Shown here one piece after another: positions 45,490 through 55,100 of a stretch of DNA of 64,000 bases (within the stretch, counting starts at the first letter, position 1; each line of letters begins with the position of its first letter). This DNA is from DASXTC01 sp036505635 (GTDB taxonomy: Bacteria > Acidobacteriota > Polarisedimenticolia > JACPZX01 > DASXTC01). Both the position numbers and the translations under genes were made by a program. The DNA lies in NCBI GenBank assembly GCA_036505635.1, contig DASXTC010000081.1, forward strand, positions 23,600 to 87,599, written 5' to 3'. The notes beneath the pieces were generated by a model that did not search any database, was not told the DNA's origin, and saw only the letters and a program-made list of their open reading frames with translations.

Positions 45490-46049
45490 CTGGAACCTCC
45501 CGGCTCGGGCGGACCGGCCGGAGCCACGATGACCGTCTCGCCTCTGAGCCCTGAGATGACCACTTCCGCGCCCCGGGGCAGCGCCCGGCCGTCGTCGGAC
45601 CTGGCGATCTGCTCGGTGCGTTCCCCGCCCACGCTGAGCGCGATCTGTCCGACGCCGCCCTGCGGGATGGCGACCGTGACCTCGGCCGACTTGCCGACCA
45701 GACCCGTCATGCGCACCTCACTGGAGGCCTGCTGCGAATAGAGGATCCGGGCGAACTGGTAGACGATGCCGGCGAGCACGATCCCCGACACCACGCCCAC
45801 GCCCGAGGCGACCGGGTGCGAGAGCTTGTAATAGCGCGCGACGACGCCACCGACGCCGAACGCCGTGAGGAATGAGGCCATGACGCGGGCGCTGAGGACG
45901 CTCGGGCCGCCGCCGTGATCGGTGTCACCGTGCTCCACCGAGACGTCATGGGCCCCGACATCGTGGTCCGCTCCGAACAGCTCCCCGACGAAGAGCATGA
46001 TGAGCAGAAACAGAAATCCGGAGGCGCCGATCGCCGCGTAGATGAGCAT
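45486..46049 (-). CDS. NfeD-like membrane protein (flotillin partner)
   Basis: This 187-residue protein has three hydrophobic segments (about 6-25, 55-72 and 80-103) and a C-terminal OB-type NfeD domain (VRMTGLVGKSAEVTVAI, then GAEVVISGLRGETVIVAP). Such short NfeD proteins (YuaF/YqiJ type) accompany flotillins. A His/Asp-rich stretch (ADHDVGAHDVSVEHGDTDHGGG) follows the first membrane segment and could bind metal ions. It is first in the operon with flotillin and the carbonic-anhydrase-like gene. Confidence 0.9.
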   Translation of the reverse strand: MLIYAAIGASGFLFLLIMLFVGELFGADHDVGAHDVSVEHGDTDHGGGPSVLSARVMASFLTAFGVGGVVARYYKLSHPVASGVGVVSGIVLAGIVYQFARILYSQQASSEVRMTGLVGKSAEVTVAIPQGGVGQIALSVGGERTEQIARSDDGRALPRGAEVVISGLRGETVIVAPAGPPEPGGSR

Positions 46050-46051
46050 GA

Positions 46052-46088
46052 TAGCGTGACGCTACACCCGGCCATCCCGGAATGTCAA
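46052..46088 (-). promoter_or_regulatory. Promoter of the NfeD-flotillin operon with overlapping inverted repeat
   Basis: On the minus strand, TTGACA (46088-46083) and TAGCGT (46064-46059) are 18 bases apart. The -10 box forms half of a perfect 6-bp inverted repeat, TAGCGT-G-ACGCTA at 46052-46064, which lies over the likely transcription start. This could be an operator, but it lies only 3 bases from the start codon, so the transcript would be almost leaderless. Confidence 0.6.
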
Positions 46089-46230
46089 CGCTCCGCGTGC
46101 CGTGGGCTGGATTCGGGAGTCGACCGCTCGCCCGCGCGGGCGCCGCCCCTCCCTGCTATCATCTCCGCCGACCCATGCGGGTCGCGGGCCCACCGGGGGG
46201 TCCGTCTTTCTGCTAATCGGGAGGTGGACC

Positions 46231-46710
46231 ATGAGGAGTCAGTTGCGACTTGCGAGCATTCTACTGGCCGGAAGCTGCGTGGCGGCCGGGGCCCCCTTCG
46301 CGCAGGAGCAGGCGGCGGGCGCGGCCCAGCCGATGTTCGTGAAACCGCAGGACGTGACGTGGGGGAGGATCCTCCCCGATCTGGGCGAAGCGTCTCCAGA
46401 GATCGCCATCCTCCGCGTCGACCCCAAGACTCAGGCGACGCAGCTCCTGATTCGCACGCCGAAGGGGATCCACGTGCGCAAACACTGGCACTCGGCCAAC
46501 GAGACTCACACCATGATCGTCGGCACGGCGACCTTCGCTTGCGGGGACGAGCGGATGGAGGTCGGCCCGGGCGGTTTCAATTTCATGCCCGCGAAGATGG
46601 TCCATGAAGCCTGGCTGCCCGCGGGCTCGTTGACGTTCATCACGGTGGACGGAGCCTGGGACGTCAACTGGGTGGAAGGGCCCCCCACGACGGCGGACCT
46701 CTCGAAGTAG
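46231..46710 (+). CDS. Exported cupin-domain protein
   Basis: This encodes 159 residues with a signal peptide (LASILLAGSCVAAGAPFAQ). The single cupin barrel has the metal ligands HWHSANETHTMIVG (two His and a Glu) and a fourth His in MPAKMVHEAWL, so it should bind a divalent metal. GGGAGGT lies six bases before ATG 46231. The substrate is unknown. It is a single gene, divergent from the flotillin operon. Confidence 0.87.
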   Translation: MRSQLRLASILLAGSCVAAGAPFAQEQAAGAAQPMFVKPQDVTWGRILPDLGEASPEIAILRVDPKTQATQLLIRTPKGIHVRKHWHSANETHTMIVGTATFACGDERMEVGPGGFNFMPAKMVHEAWLPAGSLTFITVDGAWDVNWVEGPPTTADLSK

Positions 46711-46765
46711 GAAGGGGAGCCTGACCTCCGCTCAGTTCCCCAGGACGCTGGATGAAGGTCGGATA

Positions 46766-47575
46766 TCAGAGTTTCTCGAACCGATCCAACGGTACTTCGC
46801 TCAAGACCCGTACCCATTGCTGGTAATACTTGGCCGCGGCGCGATACCCACCGTGGGACTTGACGATCGCTGAACAGTCTACGACGAAGACCTCCCGGCA
46901 CTTCTTCCGGATGATCTCCGGGTGTTGAGGCCCCTTGTACCCGAGAGCCTTGTCAAGAGCCCCGACGCGATAGCCGACCTTGAGCACTCCATCCTTTGTG
47001 GAGTGGTATACGAGGCACCGACGACAGGATTGAAGCGAGACATGGAACTCCTTTCCGGGCTCGAGCGATTCGTTGTCCACGGCGGGTGCTGACAGGAGGA
47101 GATTGTCCACCCACACTTCCGACGGAAACGCCATTGCCTGGAGCCCCACCCGCGCTCCGAGGCTGTGGGTCTGGACATCGATCGAATGCGCGCTGCCTTT
47201 CGCCAGGTTCAGAAGCTTGCGAAGGTGGCTCGCTGAACGGTTGGCGGACGGCACGGCCACGAAGAAGCCCAGCGCCGTCTCGAATCCCGGCCACAGGAAC
47301 CCGATGACCTTTCCATACATGCCGGCGCCGAGCAGGCCATACTGACCGAGCCCTTGCTCGAGCCGGGCATACGCGGGTGCGACCTTGTTCAGCGGGTTGC
47401 GAAACCCATGGACCAGGATCAGGATGTGCTGTCCTCTGACCTCCTCCACGAGATCACGCGGATGGAGCCTGTCGTATTTGCCCAGCCGGGCCAGGTTCGG
47501 GTAATTTCGGATCGCGATCTCCGCGCTGAACTTGCGGTTGTGGTCAAAACGCTCTCGACAACTGACGAGGATCAT
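46766..47575 (-). CDS. DUF900-type alpha/beta-hydrolase-like protein
   Basis: This encodes 269 residues without a signal peptide. The strand-turn HILILVHGFRNPLNKVAPAY, the GFLWPG segment and the nucleophile elbow QTHSLGARVGL (His-Ser-Leu-Gly in place of GxSxG) match DUF900-like alpha/beta hydrolases. A late His in KSHGGY could complete the triad, with the acid residue uncertain. GGAGG precedes ATG 47575 by five bases. The base use is somewhat less GC-biased than in neighbouring genes, hinting at transfer. No partner gene is evident. Confidence 0.75.
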   Translation of the reverse strand: MILVSCRERFDHNRKFSAEIAIRNYPNLARLGKYDRLHPRDLVEEVRGQHILILVHGFRNPLNKVAPAYARLEQGLGQYGLLGAGMYGKVIGFLWPGFETALGFFVAVPSANRSASHLRKLLNLAKGSAHSIDVQTHSLGARVGLQAMAFPSEVWVDNLLLSAPAVDNESLEPGKEFHVSLQSCRRCLVYHSTKDGVLKVGYRVGALDKALGYKGPQHPEIIRKKCREVFVVDCSAIVKSHGGYRAAAKYYQQWVRVLSEVPLDRFEKL

Positions 47576-47706
47576 GTGCCCTCCGTGAGGAGTAGAGAGT
47601 TGGACTATAACCGCACGCGGATCGAAGAAACCACCCTATTTGATGGCAGGAGACAGAGCACTGCAGCAGGGCGGGAGTTGCCCGCAGGGGAGTCGGGACC
47701 GTCAGC

Positions 47707-49908
47707 TCACATCGAAGGAGGGGGAAACGCGAACCTCTTGAGTGGGAGCCGCTTGATCTCGGATGAGCCTTCGGTGACTTCCACGAAGCTGTCGATCGGG
47801 ACGTCCCGCAGGGTCTGGCGCAGCCCCGATTTTGGCCACCAGATGAGCAACTCGACGATCCGGGTCGCGTCGCCCAACCCGATCTCCTGCCGCAGCAGGG
47901 GCGATCCCCCGAAGCTGCTCACGCTCCCCACGGCCCGGTGGATCTCCCGCGTGCCTGTGGGAGTCTGAACGACCACCTTGATCCTCGCCCCGATCCCGGC
48001 CCGGTTGCTCTGCACGCCGACCAGCTTGAGAGAGAGCTGGTGCCCCCCGTGGCCGGGGTTCATGAAGAGGACGTTGCCGAACTTGTCCCCCGGAACGAAG
48101 CCTCCAAGCTGATGGTAGATGTCCTCGTCGCCGTCGTGGTCGAAGTCGGCGAAGGCGATCCCGTGCCCCTTCTGGAGGTGGCCGAACCCTCCGGAGGTCG
48201 TCACATCCTGGAAGCGTTTGCCGCCGTCGTTGCGCAGCATGATGTTGGGCACGAGGGATCGGTAGTCGGGGTCACCGGTTCCGAGGTAGATATCGAGATA
48301 CCCGTCGTTGTCGATATCCCCGAAGTTCGCCCCCATCGGCCGGTACGGGTGGCCGAGCCCCATCGGCACCGCCACGTCGACGAAGGTGCCGTCCCCTTTG
48401 TTGTGGTAAAGGCAGGGCAGGTGCGCCTGGTGCGGAAGCCCGAGGTAGTCGGCGGCGATGTCGGCGATCAAGGCGTCGTAGGCGGACACCCAGAGGTCGA
48501 GCCATCCATCGTTGTCGTAATCGAAGAACCACGGGGCGAAGCTGCGCCCTTTCGGCTCCGTGAGGCCCAGCTCGGGAGCCACGTCCTTGAAGGACCCGTC
48601 CCCGTTGTTCCTGTAGAGTCTGTTCTCCCCTATGTTCGAAATGTAGATGTCGAGGTCGCCGTCGTTGTCATAGTCCCCGGCGGTGACCCCTTTCGCCATG
48701 CGGTCGTTGGTGACGCCGGCCGCCGCGGCGACGTCGGTAAAGCTCCCGTCGCCGTTGTTGCGGAAGAGCTGGGCCGGATAGGCCGGCCCGGGGTTGTCCT
48801 GGGTGCCCGAGGCCTCGTTGCCGATGTACAGGTCCGGATCCCCGTCGTTGTCGAAGTCCCCCCAGACCGCCGCCTGGGTAGGATAGGCGGGCTCCGCGAG
48901 GCCGGCCTTGCGGGTGACGTCTGTGAAGGTGCCGTCCCCGTTGTTGCGAAGCAGGGAGTTTCTGATCCTCCCGTCCTCGAAGAGCCACCCACCTCGGAGC
49001 ACGAGCAGGTCGGGATCGCGGTCGTTGTCGTAGTCGGCGCCGATCATGTTGAGCCCGCCCATCTGCTGGTCGAGCCGCGCCGCGGAGGTGAGGTCCTCGA
49101 AGCGGCCCGTGCCCAGGTTCCTGAAGTACGTCAGGCCACCGCTCGGATCGGAGGTGGAGGTCACGATGTCGAGGAAACCGTCGTCGTCGAAATCCTCGGC
49201 GACGACGCCGCCCGCCAGGTCGAAGGTATTGATGCCCAGCTCGGGGGCGATGTCGACGAAGCGCTCGATGTTCAGCTTGGACTGGTTTGCCTCGAAATCG
49301 ATCCGGAGCGAGGCGGGGACCCCCTGGGGATACTCTCCGAGCGTCATGTTCACGAGGTTCAGCAGCCAGCGCACTCCGAGATCCTCCGGCTTCAGCTTGA
49401 GGTATTCCTCGTAGCTGGCGCGCGCCTGTCTGGCCGGCTCCTTGATGGTGTGCACGCCCCCTCCCGTGATGGGGAGGATGCAGCTCCGGGACGTGTGCCG
49501 CGAGATGCAGTTCTGGACCTCCGCGTGCCGCATGTAGGCCAGCCCACGCATGAGCTGGCATTTCGCCAGCGACTCCTGCAACCTCGGGTTGCCCGGAGCG
49601 TTGCTCACGGCGCGCGTGATCAGGCTCAACGCCTCCTCCACCGCCGCCACGGCCGCCGCCGTGTTCCCCTCGCGGAGCTCCTCGAAGCTGAGCCGCATGA
49701 CCAGGTCGAACCGCTCCCTGGGTTGGACGCCCGGCTCCGACAGCCGCTTCTGGACCCCCTTCATCGGGGCGAGGCCGAAGAAGGGGTTCGAGCTGCTTCG
49801 CAGCCGCTCGGCCACCGCGCGGAACTCCTCAGACTCTGGTTTCGAGCCGGGATTGGAAGCCGCGAGGGTCAGCAGAGCCACCGTGATCACGAACCGAACC
49901 TTGCTCAT
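47707..49908 (-). CDS. Secreted FG-GAP/VCBS repeat protein with ASPIC/UnbV C-terminus
   Basis: The protein has 733 residues from ATG 49908, which yields a signal peptide (FVITVALLTLAAS). Residues ~25-190 are helical, TPR-like (NTAAAVAAVEEALSLITRAVSNAPGNPRL). Seven or so FG-GAP-type repeats follow, each with a calcium loop such as DFDDDGFLD, DFDNDGDPDLY, DYDNDGDLDIY, DIDNDGYLDIY and DFDHDGDEDIY, separated by LYRNNGDGSF-type strands. The C-terminus (GIGARIKVVVQTPTGTREIHRAVG and VELLIWWPKSGLRQTL) is ASPIC/UnbV. A surface or periplasmic beta-propeller is expected; the ligand is unknown. Confidence 0.92.
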   Translation of the reverse strand: MSKVRFVITVALLTLAASNPGSKPESEEFRAVAERLRSSSNPFFGLAPMKGVQKRLSEPGVQPRERFDLVMRLSFEELREGNTAAAVAAVEEALSLITRAVSNAPGNPRLQESLAKCQLMRGLAYMRHAEVQNCISRHTSRSCILPITGGGVHTIKEPARQARASYEEYLKLKPEDLGVRWLLNLVNMTLGEYPQGVPASLRIDFEANQSKLNIERFVDIAPELGINTFDLAGGVVAEDFDDDGFLDIVTSTSDPSGGLTYFRNLGTGRFEDLTSAARLDQQMGGLNMIGADYDNDRDPDLLVLRGGWLFEDGRIRNSLLRNNGDGTFTDVTRKAGLAEPAYPTQAAVWGDFDNDGDPDLYIGNEASGTQDNPGPAYPAQLFRNNGDGSFTDVAAAAGVTNDRMAKGVTAGDYDNDGDLDIYISNIGENRLYRNNGDGSFKDVAPELGLTEPKGRSFAPWFFDYDNDGWLDLWVSAYDALIADIAADYLGLPHQAHLPCLYHNKGDGTFVDVAVPMGLGHPYRPMGANFGDIDNDGYLDIYLGTGDPDYRSLVPNIMLRNDGGKRFQDVTTSGGFGHLQKGHGIAFADFDHDGDEDIYHQLGGFVPGDKFGNVLFMNPGHGGHQLSLKLVGVQSNRAGIGARIKVVVQTPTGTREIHRAVGSVSSFGGSPLLRQEIGLGDATRIVELLIWWPKSGLRQTLRDVPIDSFVEVTEGSSEIKRLPLKRFAFPPPSM

Positions 49909-50133
49909 CACTCGCTCTCGTTCATGCCGGGAATGCCTCATGGCGCTCTCGGGTGGCGCTGTCTCGTCGGGGCCCTCGCAGGGGGCGGTTGGATCAGCAG
50001 CCAGGCTTCATCCTATTACATCGGCGCGGGGGACGCAGCGGCTCGAGTCAGGCTGAACCCGGCGGCGGAGCGGAGGACGCGAGCCGGGGATGGACCGGGA
50101 AACTCATCTCTCGATTCGCCGGTAAGGCACCCC

Positions 50134-51852
50134 CTAGTGCCCTGCCGGAGCAGAGGCCGTGACACGGTACAGGTAGATTGCGTGAGGAGTCCTCTCATGA
50201 AGCGCCTTGATCAGCTCAAGCCCGGGATGCGGTCGGGCTGATGTCAGAAGACGCGCAAGTTGGGGGCGATGGGTCAGGATCTCGTGAGTGTCCGCCACCA
50301 GAAACTCGGTCCGCCTGTTGCGGGCGTACATGAGGACCTCCTCCAGGTCGGCGTAGGGAAGCACCTCGAACCTTGTGCCTGCATAGTACGAGACAACAGG
50401 GGTAGCCGACATGACCGAGGATTCCTCGCCGGCCGTCTGACGGAACCAGAGCCCGAGTTCCCTGTGCTCGGCCCATAGACCGCTCGTGATCCTCACCGCC
50501 GGCGCCAGATGCACCACCGTCAGGCCGATCACGACGACGCCCACTGCGGCCCTCACGATCTTCCTGCGTCCGGTGGCGTGCCGGGCCCCGGCTGAGGAAC
50601 AGGATGCCAGGAGCCACACTTCAACGCGGTGCCAGCCTTCAGCAATCCAGGGCAGGACAATGACCACAGCTGTGCAAAGGTATCTGGGAACCACCAGGGT
50701 CAGCAGGGAGGAGAGGCTGCCCAGGAAGAAGATCAGGGCGATGAGCGCTGAACGCCGGAAAGGCCCTGTCCAGGGCGTGCAGGTCAGCCCGATGCCACCC
50801 AGCACGAGCAGCAGCGGAGGCAGGACGTAGCCATTCTTGGCTGTCTCCAGGTACAGCTTCGCCAGGTTCCTCATGACCAGGCCCCCGGCGATCTCGGGTT
50901 CGAAGAGAGCGTCCCCGGCGTCTTCGCTGCCCAGCATCCCCGCGATGGGCACGCCGCTCGCCGCCGCGAACAGCTCGTGCGACCTGATCGCGGAAGCGTC
51001 ATCGTTCAGTCCGAACTTCACGCGCTCGAAGAAAAACGTCGACCCGAATGGTTCCTTCCAGCCTTCCAGTTGTCCGGAATGGATCAACGCGTGATGCACC
51101 CATACGAGGGTGGCCTTTGGGGCCGGCATCCATTGCCCCGTCTTGCCGTGTATCCAGAGCAGGTACGGCAAAACCATGATCGCGAAGCCTGCCAACAGGC
51201 ATCCTCCTGAGCGCGATATGGCGCCCCAGGAGTTGCCGCGAAACCGCAGTCCGACGACGAGGACGATGGCAGCCGCAACGAGGAAAGCGAGTCCCTCGGG
51301 TCGCGTCAGAAACGAGAAGCCGAACAGAATGCCGGCGCCCAGGGCTTTGAACGACTGGCTCCTGCGGTCATCCAGGTCCAGCGCTCGCCAAAGCGTCAGC
51401 ACACCCATCAACACCAGTAACGTGAAAGTGGACTCGGTCAGCACGGCGCTCGCGGTGTGGGCCAACAGAGGATAGGAAGCGACCAGGAAGGCCGTGCGGC
51501 GCGCGACCTTTTCGCCGAAGAGTCGCCGCGCGAGGAAGGCTCCCGGAAGGACGAGCAGCGATCCCATCAGGATGGAAACGGCGCGTGAGATCCCCAGCTC
51601 GGGGCCCGGCAGCAGGAGAGCTGCCGCCAGCATCAATGGATGGAGGGGCGGCTGGATGATATCCGGAAAGCGCCTGTCCAGCCCCGTGTACCCGGCTCCC
51701 GAGAGGATCCCGCGTGCGATGGTGATGTAGCGGATCTCGTTGGGCTGGGCCGCTCCCGACAGCCAGGCGGCGATGGTTCGCACCACCAGGGCCAGGCAGA
51801 AAGAAGCGATTAAGGCGCGGCGCGTTCGGGTGCTCTCCGCCGTGGTCTCCAC
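50134..51852 (-). CDS. GT39/ArnT-type membrane glycosyltransferase
   Basis: The protein has 572 residues from GTG 51852, which has AGGA seven bases upstream; a TTG at 51924 would add 24 residues with no ribosome site. About eleven hydrophobic segments lie in the first ~420 residues, with the first loop AAQPNEIRYITIARGILSGAGYT and a PPLHPLML segment as in dolichyl-phosphate-mannose-type (GT39/PMT-2) transferases. A soluble C-terminal domain follows. It would transfer a sugar from a polyprenyl-phosphate donor on the periplasmic face; acceptor unknown. It is in the surface-protein region between two large secreted proteins on the same strand. Confidence 0.87.
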   Translation of the reverse strand: METTAESTRTRRALIASFCLALVVRTIAAWLSGAAQPNEIRYITIARGILSGAGYTGLDRRFPDIIQPPLHPLMLAAALLLPGPELGISRAVSILMGSLLVLPGAFLARRLFGEKVARRTAFLVASYPLLAHTASAVLTESTFTLLVLMGVLTLWRALDLDDRRSQSFKALGAGILFGFSFLTRPEGLAFLVAAAIVLVVGLRFRGNSWGAISRSGGCLLAGFAIMVLPYLLWIHGKTGQWMPAPKATLVWVHHALIHSGQLEGWKEPFGSTFFFERVKFGLNDDASAIRSHELFAAASGVPIAGMLGSEDAGDALFEPEIAGGLVMRNLAKLYLETAKNGYVLPPLLLVLGGIGLTCTPWTGPFRRSALIALIFFLGSLSSLLTLVVPRYLCTAVVIVLPWIAEGWHRVEVWLLASCSSAGARHATGRRKIVRAAVGVVVIGLTVVHLAPAVRITSGLWAEHRELGLWFRQTAGEESSVMSATPVVSYYAGTRFEVLPYADLEEVLMYARNRRTEFLVADTHEILTHRPQLARLLTSARPHPGLELIKALHERTPHAIYLYRVTASAPAGH

Positions 51853-51948
51853 TGGAAGGTCCTGGGGTCTCTCCTGGCAGCCGGCGTCCAAGGTAACGAT
51901 CAGGTGATCAGTCCACGACAGCAAATGATACCGGGAGGATGCCCAAGT

Positions 51949-52089
51949 TCAAGTGGCTGGGGTGCGCCACTCCAGGTGCAGGATGTAGGGCGGCGGCGCG
52001 GGGCTACCGTTGGCCTGCATCACCTGAATAACCGGGTCCCCCGCCGACCAGGGCAGAATCCACCCCGAGTCACCCTCGGCATGCCGTCC
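51949..52089 (-). pseudogene. Possible C-terminal remnant of a secreted protein
   Basis: A short frame with no start codon that fits encodes 46 residues after an in-frame TGA. It reads like a real C-terminus: EGDSGWILPWSAGDPVIQ, then VMQANGSPAPPPYILHLEWR. It is not similar to the end of the adjacent 1370-residue protein. A fragment left by gene loss is the simplest reading, but chance coding-like composition at this GC content is possible. The rest of 51925-52158 holds nothing I can identify. Confidence 0.3.
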
Positions 52090-52158
52090 TCATGGCTACG
52101 GGCGTCATTCCGGGGCTCGCAGCAAGGGGGGAGGGCGGAGGTCGCACTCCGACGACAT

Positions 52159-55100
52159 CTATGGGCAGGCGGTGATGTTCCTCGGCTGCCCGCCGGACCC
52201 GGGGCCCCACGTGCCGATGCCGCATGCGTTGCGCTCGCGAACCAGGAAGTAGTAGCCCGGTTTCCCCTTCACGTTGTTGCTGTGGGTGAACTGCGTGCCG
52301 GGGTGTTCGGAGATCTGGCAGGTGGCGCTCGCGAATCCGGAGGGCCGCAGGTCGTCCAGGAAGCCGCCTACCACGTCGTAGAACGCCCCTCTGCCCGTCG
52401 TGCTGGCCGACCAACTCACGATCGCCTGACCGGCGATCTGGCCCGGGACGACCTCCAGCCCAGCCACCTCGCCCGGAAGGGCGAAAGCGAACGGGTCGGC
52501 CGGCGCGCAGTCGGCCGCGTCGGCAGCCCCGTCTCCGTCGTCGTCCGGATCGCAGGCGTCGCCGAGACCGTCGCGATCCAGGTCCTCCTGCCCGCCGTTG
52601 ACCACGCCGGCACAGTTGTCGCAGGCGTCCCCCGCACCGTCGTTGTCCTTGTCGACCTGGATCGAGTTGCCGGCCAGCAGACAATTGTCAGCGCCGTCGA
52701 GCGCGCCATCACCGTCCGAGTCGGTCACCAACGGGTCGCCTCCCTGGCGCACCTCCGCGCCGTCGGCCAGGCCGTCGCCGTCCGTGTCCGAGGAGAAAGG
52801 GTTGGTGCCGAGGAACCGCTCGTCGATGAAGTTGAGCCCGTCTCCGTCAGGGTCGCCGGCGGAGTCATGGGGATCCTTCGGATTCAGGCCGTTGGCCAGT
52901 TCGTATGCGTTGGGCAGGCCATCGCGGTCGGTGTCGGCTTCGACGATGACCGACACGGAGCGACTGACAAGGTGCTGTGCCGAGTCCACGGCGTTCGCGG
53001 TGATGATGTGCGTACCCGCACGCAGACCTTGCAGCACGCGGCTGGCGCCGGACCCGAGCGCGCCGTCAAGATTCGACACCCAGAAGACGCTTGCCCCGTC
53101 CAGCATCCCATCCTCCGGGTCGAAGGCGAATGCCCGCAACGCCAGCTCCTCGTCTTGCAGGATGCTTCTGCCCGGCCCGGGTGACAGGATCCGGACAAGC
53201 GGCGCGGAATCCTGGAGAACGAATGGCACGTTGTTCACATCCGCCGCCAGCTCGAATCCGTCGCTCGCCGTCACGCGGACGAGCCCCTGCTGGCCGCCCG
53301 GCGCCAGGCGCGTCCGCCACTGCCAGTCGGTACGCTGCGTCACGTTTCCCAGAGGGATGAACGTGGCGCCGCCGTCGGGGGAGTGGGAGAGGTCGAAGTA
53401 GAGAACCGTGCCGGGGTCGGAGTCCGAAGCGGTCCAGACGATGTCGATGTGCGAGCCGGCCGGAAACGAACCACCGGCCGGGGATACGACGGAGACGCGC
53501 GGTGGGAAGGCTCCCCTGTTGGCGGCCCAGAGTACCAGCGTTTCTCGCAGCAACTCGACGCGCGCCGCGCCCGGCGGCATGTCGATGACGGCCGAGAGGA
53601 GGGCCGAGTCGGACGGCATCGGCGGGTCGACATCGTTGTCATCGGGATGAACCGTGGGTGGGGAGAGGATCATCGCCAGGATTTGGTTCAGGAGAATCGC
53701 ACCGGAACCATTCCTGACCCTGAGCACGAAGGGAGTGGAGCCCGCGGGCGTCAGCGGCGTGCCGGCAGGGACTGGGCCAGCCCAAAGCACCCCCACCTGG
53801 TTCGTGCTCAGGTTGACGCTTCCCAGGATCTTCCATGGGTTGGCCGCCGCCGGTGACGGAGCCGGGCCGGCGACCAGCGGAGCAACGACCAGGGCCTCCG
53901 GTTCCGTCAGGGCGGATGAGGTGTACCACCCCACTGCGTGCTCCTGCGCGAGATACGTGAACTCGGGGTTCCTCAGGAAGCAGTTCAGGTAGTTGTCCCT
54001 TCCCGCGCCGTCGCGCGTGGTCATGTAGGAGAACGGCGTGCTGGTCGCGGTGCGGTCGAGCAGGTTGTAGCCGGCGCCGTACGCCGTCGGGATGATCCCG
54101 TCGCAGGCTGCGGTCTCGTCGCCCACGAGCGGGCCGCAGCCGGGTAGCTCGGGGACCGTGATGCCGTTCAGCACGAGTTGATTCCGGGAGTGGAGGATGC
54201 CCAGCGTGTGGGTGTACTCCTGTCCCACGACTCTGACACAATTGGGCTGCGAGCCGCCGACGTTCCACGCCCAGTCCGATGCGGAGCCGCCGCACCTGGG
54301 GGGTGGCGGGATCGCCGGGCCCGAGCCCTCGTTCGTGTAGACGCCGGGAGTGCTAATCGGCGCCGTGAGGGAGCCCGTGAAGGTGACGTTGTAGTCGTCC
54401 CGGATCGCGAACGTCTCGCTCCGGAGGAAATCCTTCAAGCGGCCGTTGCGCTCGCCGGCGGTGTCGTTGGTGGGGCAGAACCGGGCCACCTCTGTGCCCG
54501 AGAAGAGTCCGTTGCCGTCCGTGTCCTCCGGGTAGCCGGTCTGTCGGCCGAGCCTGAAGCCCGGCATTGGATTGACGGTGGTGTCCCCGCAGCCGTCGCC
54601 GGCAACGCCCCTCAGGTCGACATCGTAGAGGACCCAGTCGTCCCGCCAGTCGGCGGCCGTGTCGGCGAGATCGACCGGGCTGAGAGAGACCCACTCCATA
54701 CCGCGCGGAGAGGAGGCCGGTGCAAGGGCCGAGAAGAACCCCGCGCCGTCGCGGCCAGGATAAGTCCGCTCCATCATGTCGAGGCTGTTCGCCATCATCG
54801 TCTCGTCGTTCGGGTCCCACGGAATCTCCACCGGCGACACGAGGAACGAGAAGGGAGAGACCTTGTTGTAGACATAAGGACCCAGCACCGTGCTTCCTAC
54901 GGGCAGGAGCCCTGTCATGTCCTGGACGAAGTAGTTGATCCGGAAGCGGCGCTCGATGGTGTCGGGCGCGCCTTCCAGCAGGTCGCCCGGCACGAAGAAA
55001 TTCACACCGCAGATCAACGGCGAGCACGGCAGCAAGGCCGTGGTTGGGAAAGAATACGAGGAGGGCGGCACGGTCCCCACGGTGCTTCCGCCGGGATCGA

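Noticed and set aside
49909..50133. Possible small gene between the FG-GAP and GT39 genes
   Set aside because: Frames are short, overlap the gene ends and have no ribosome site or conserved-looking sequence.
47938..50241. 767-codon open frame on the plus strand
   Set aside because: It is the complement of the FG-GAP gene. Its Val/Glu/Gly pattern mirrors the calcium-loop repeats and has no family signal.
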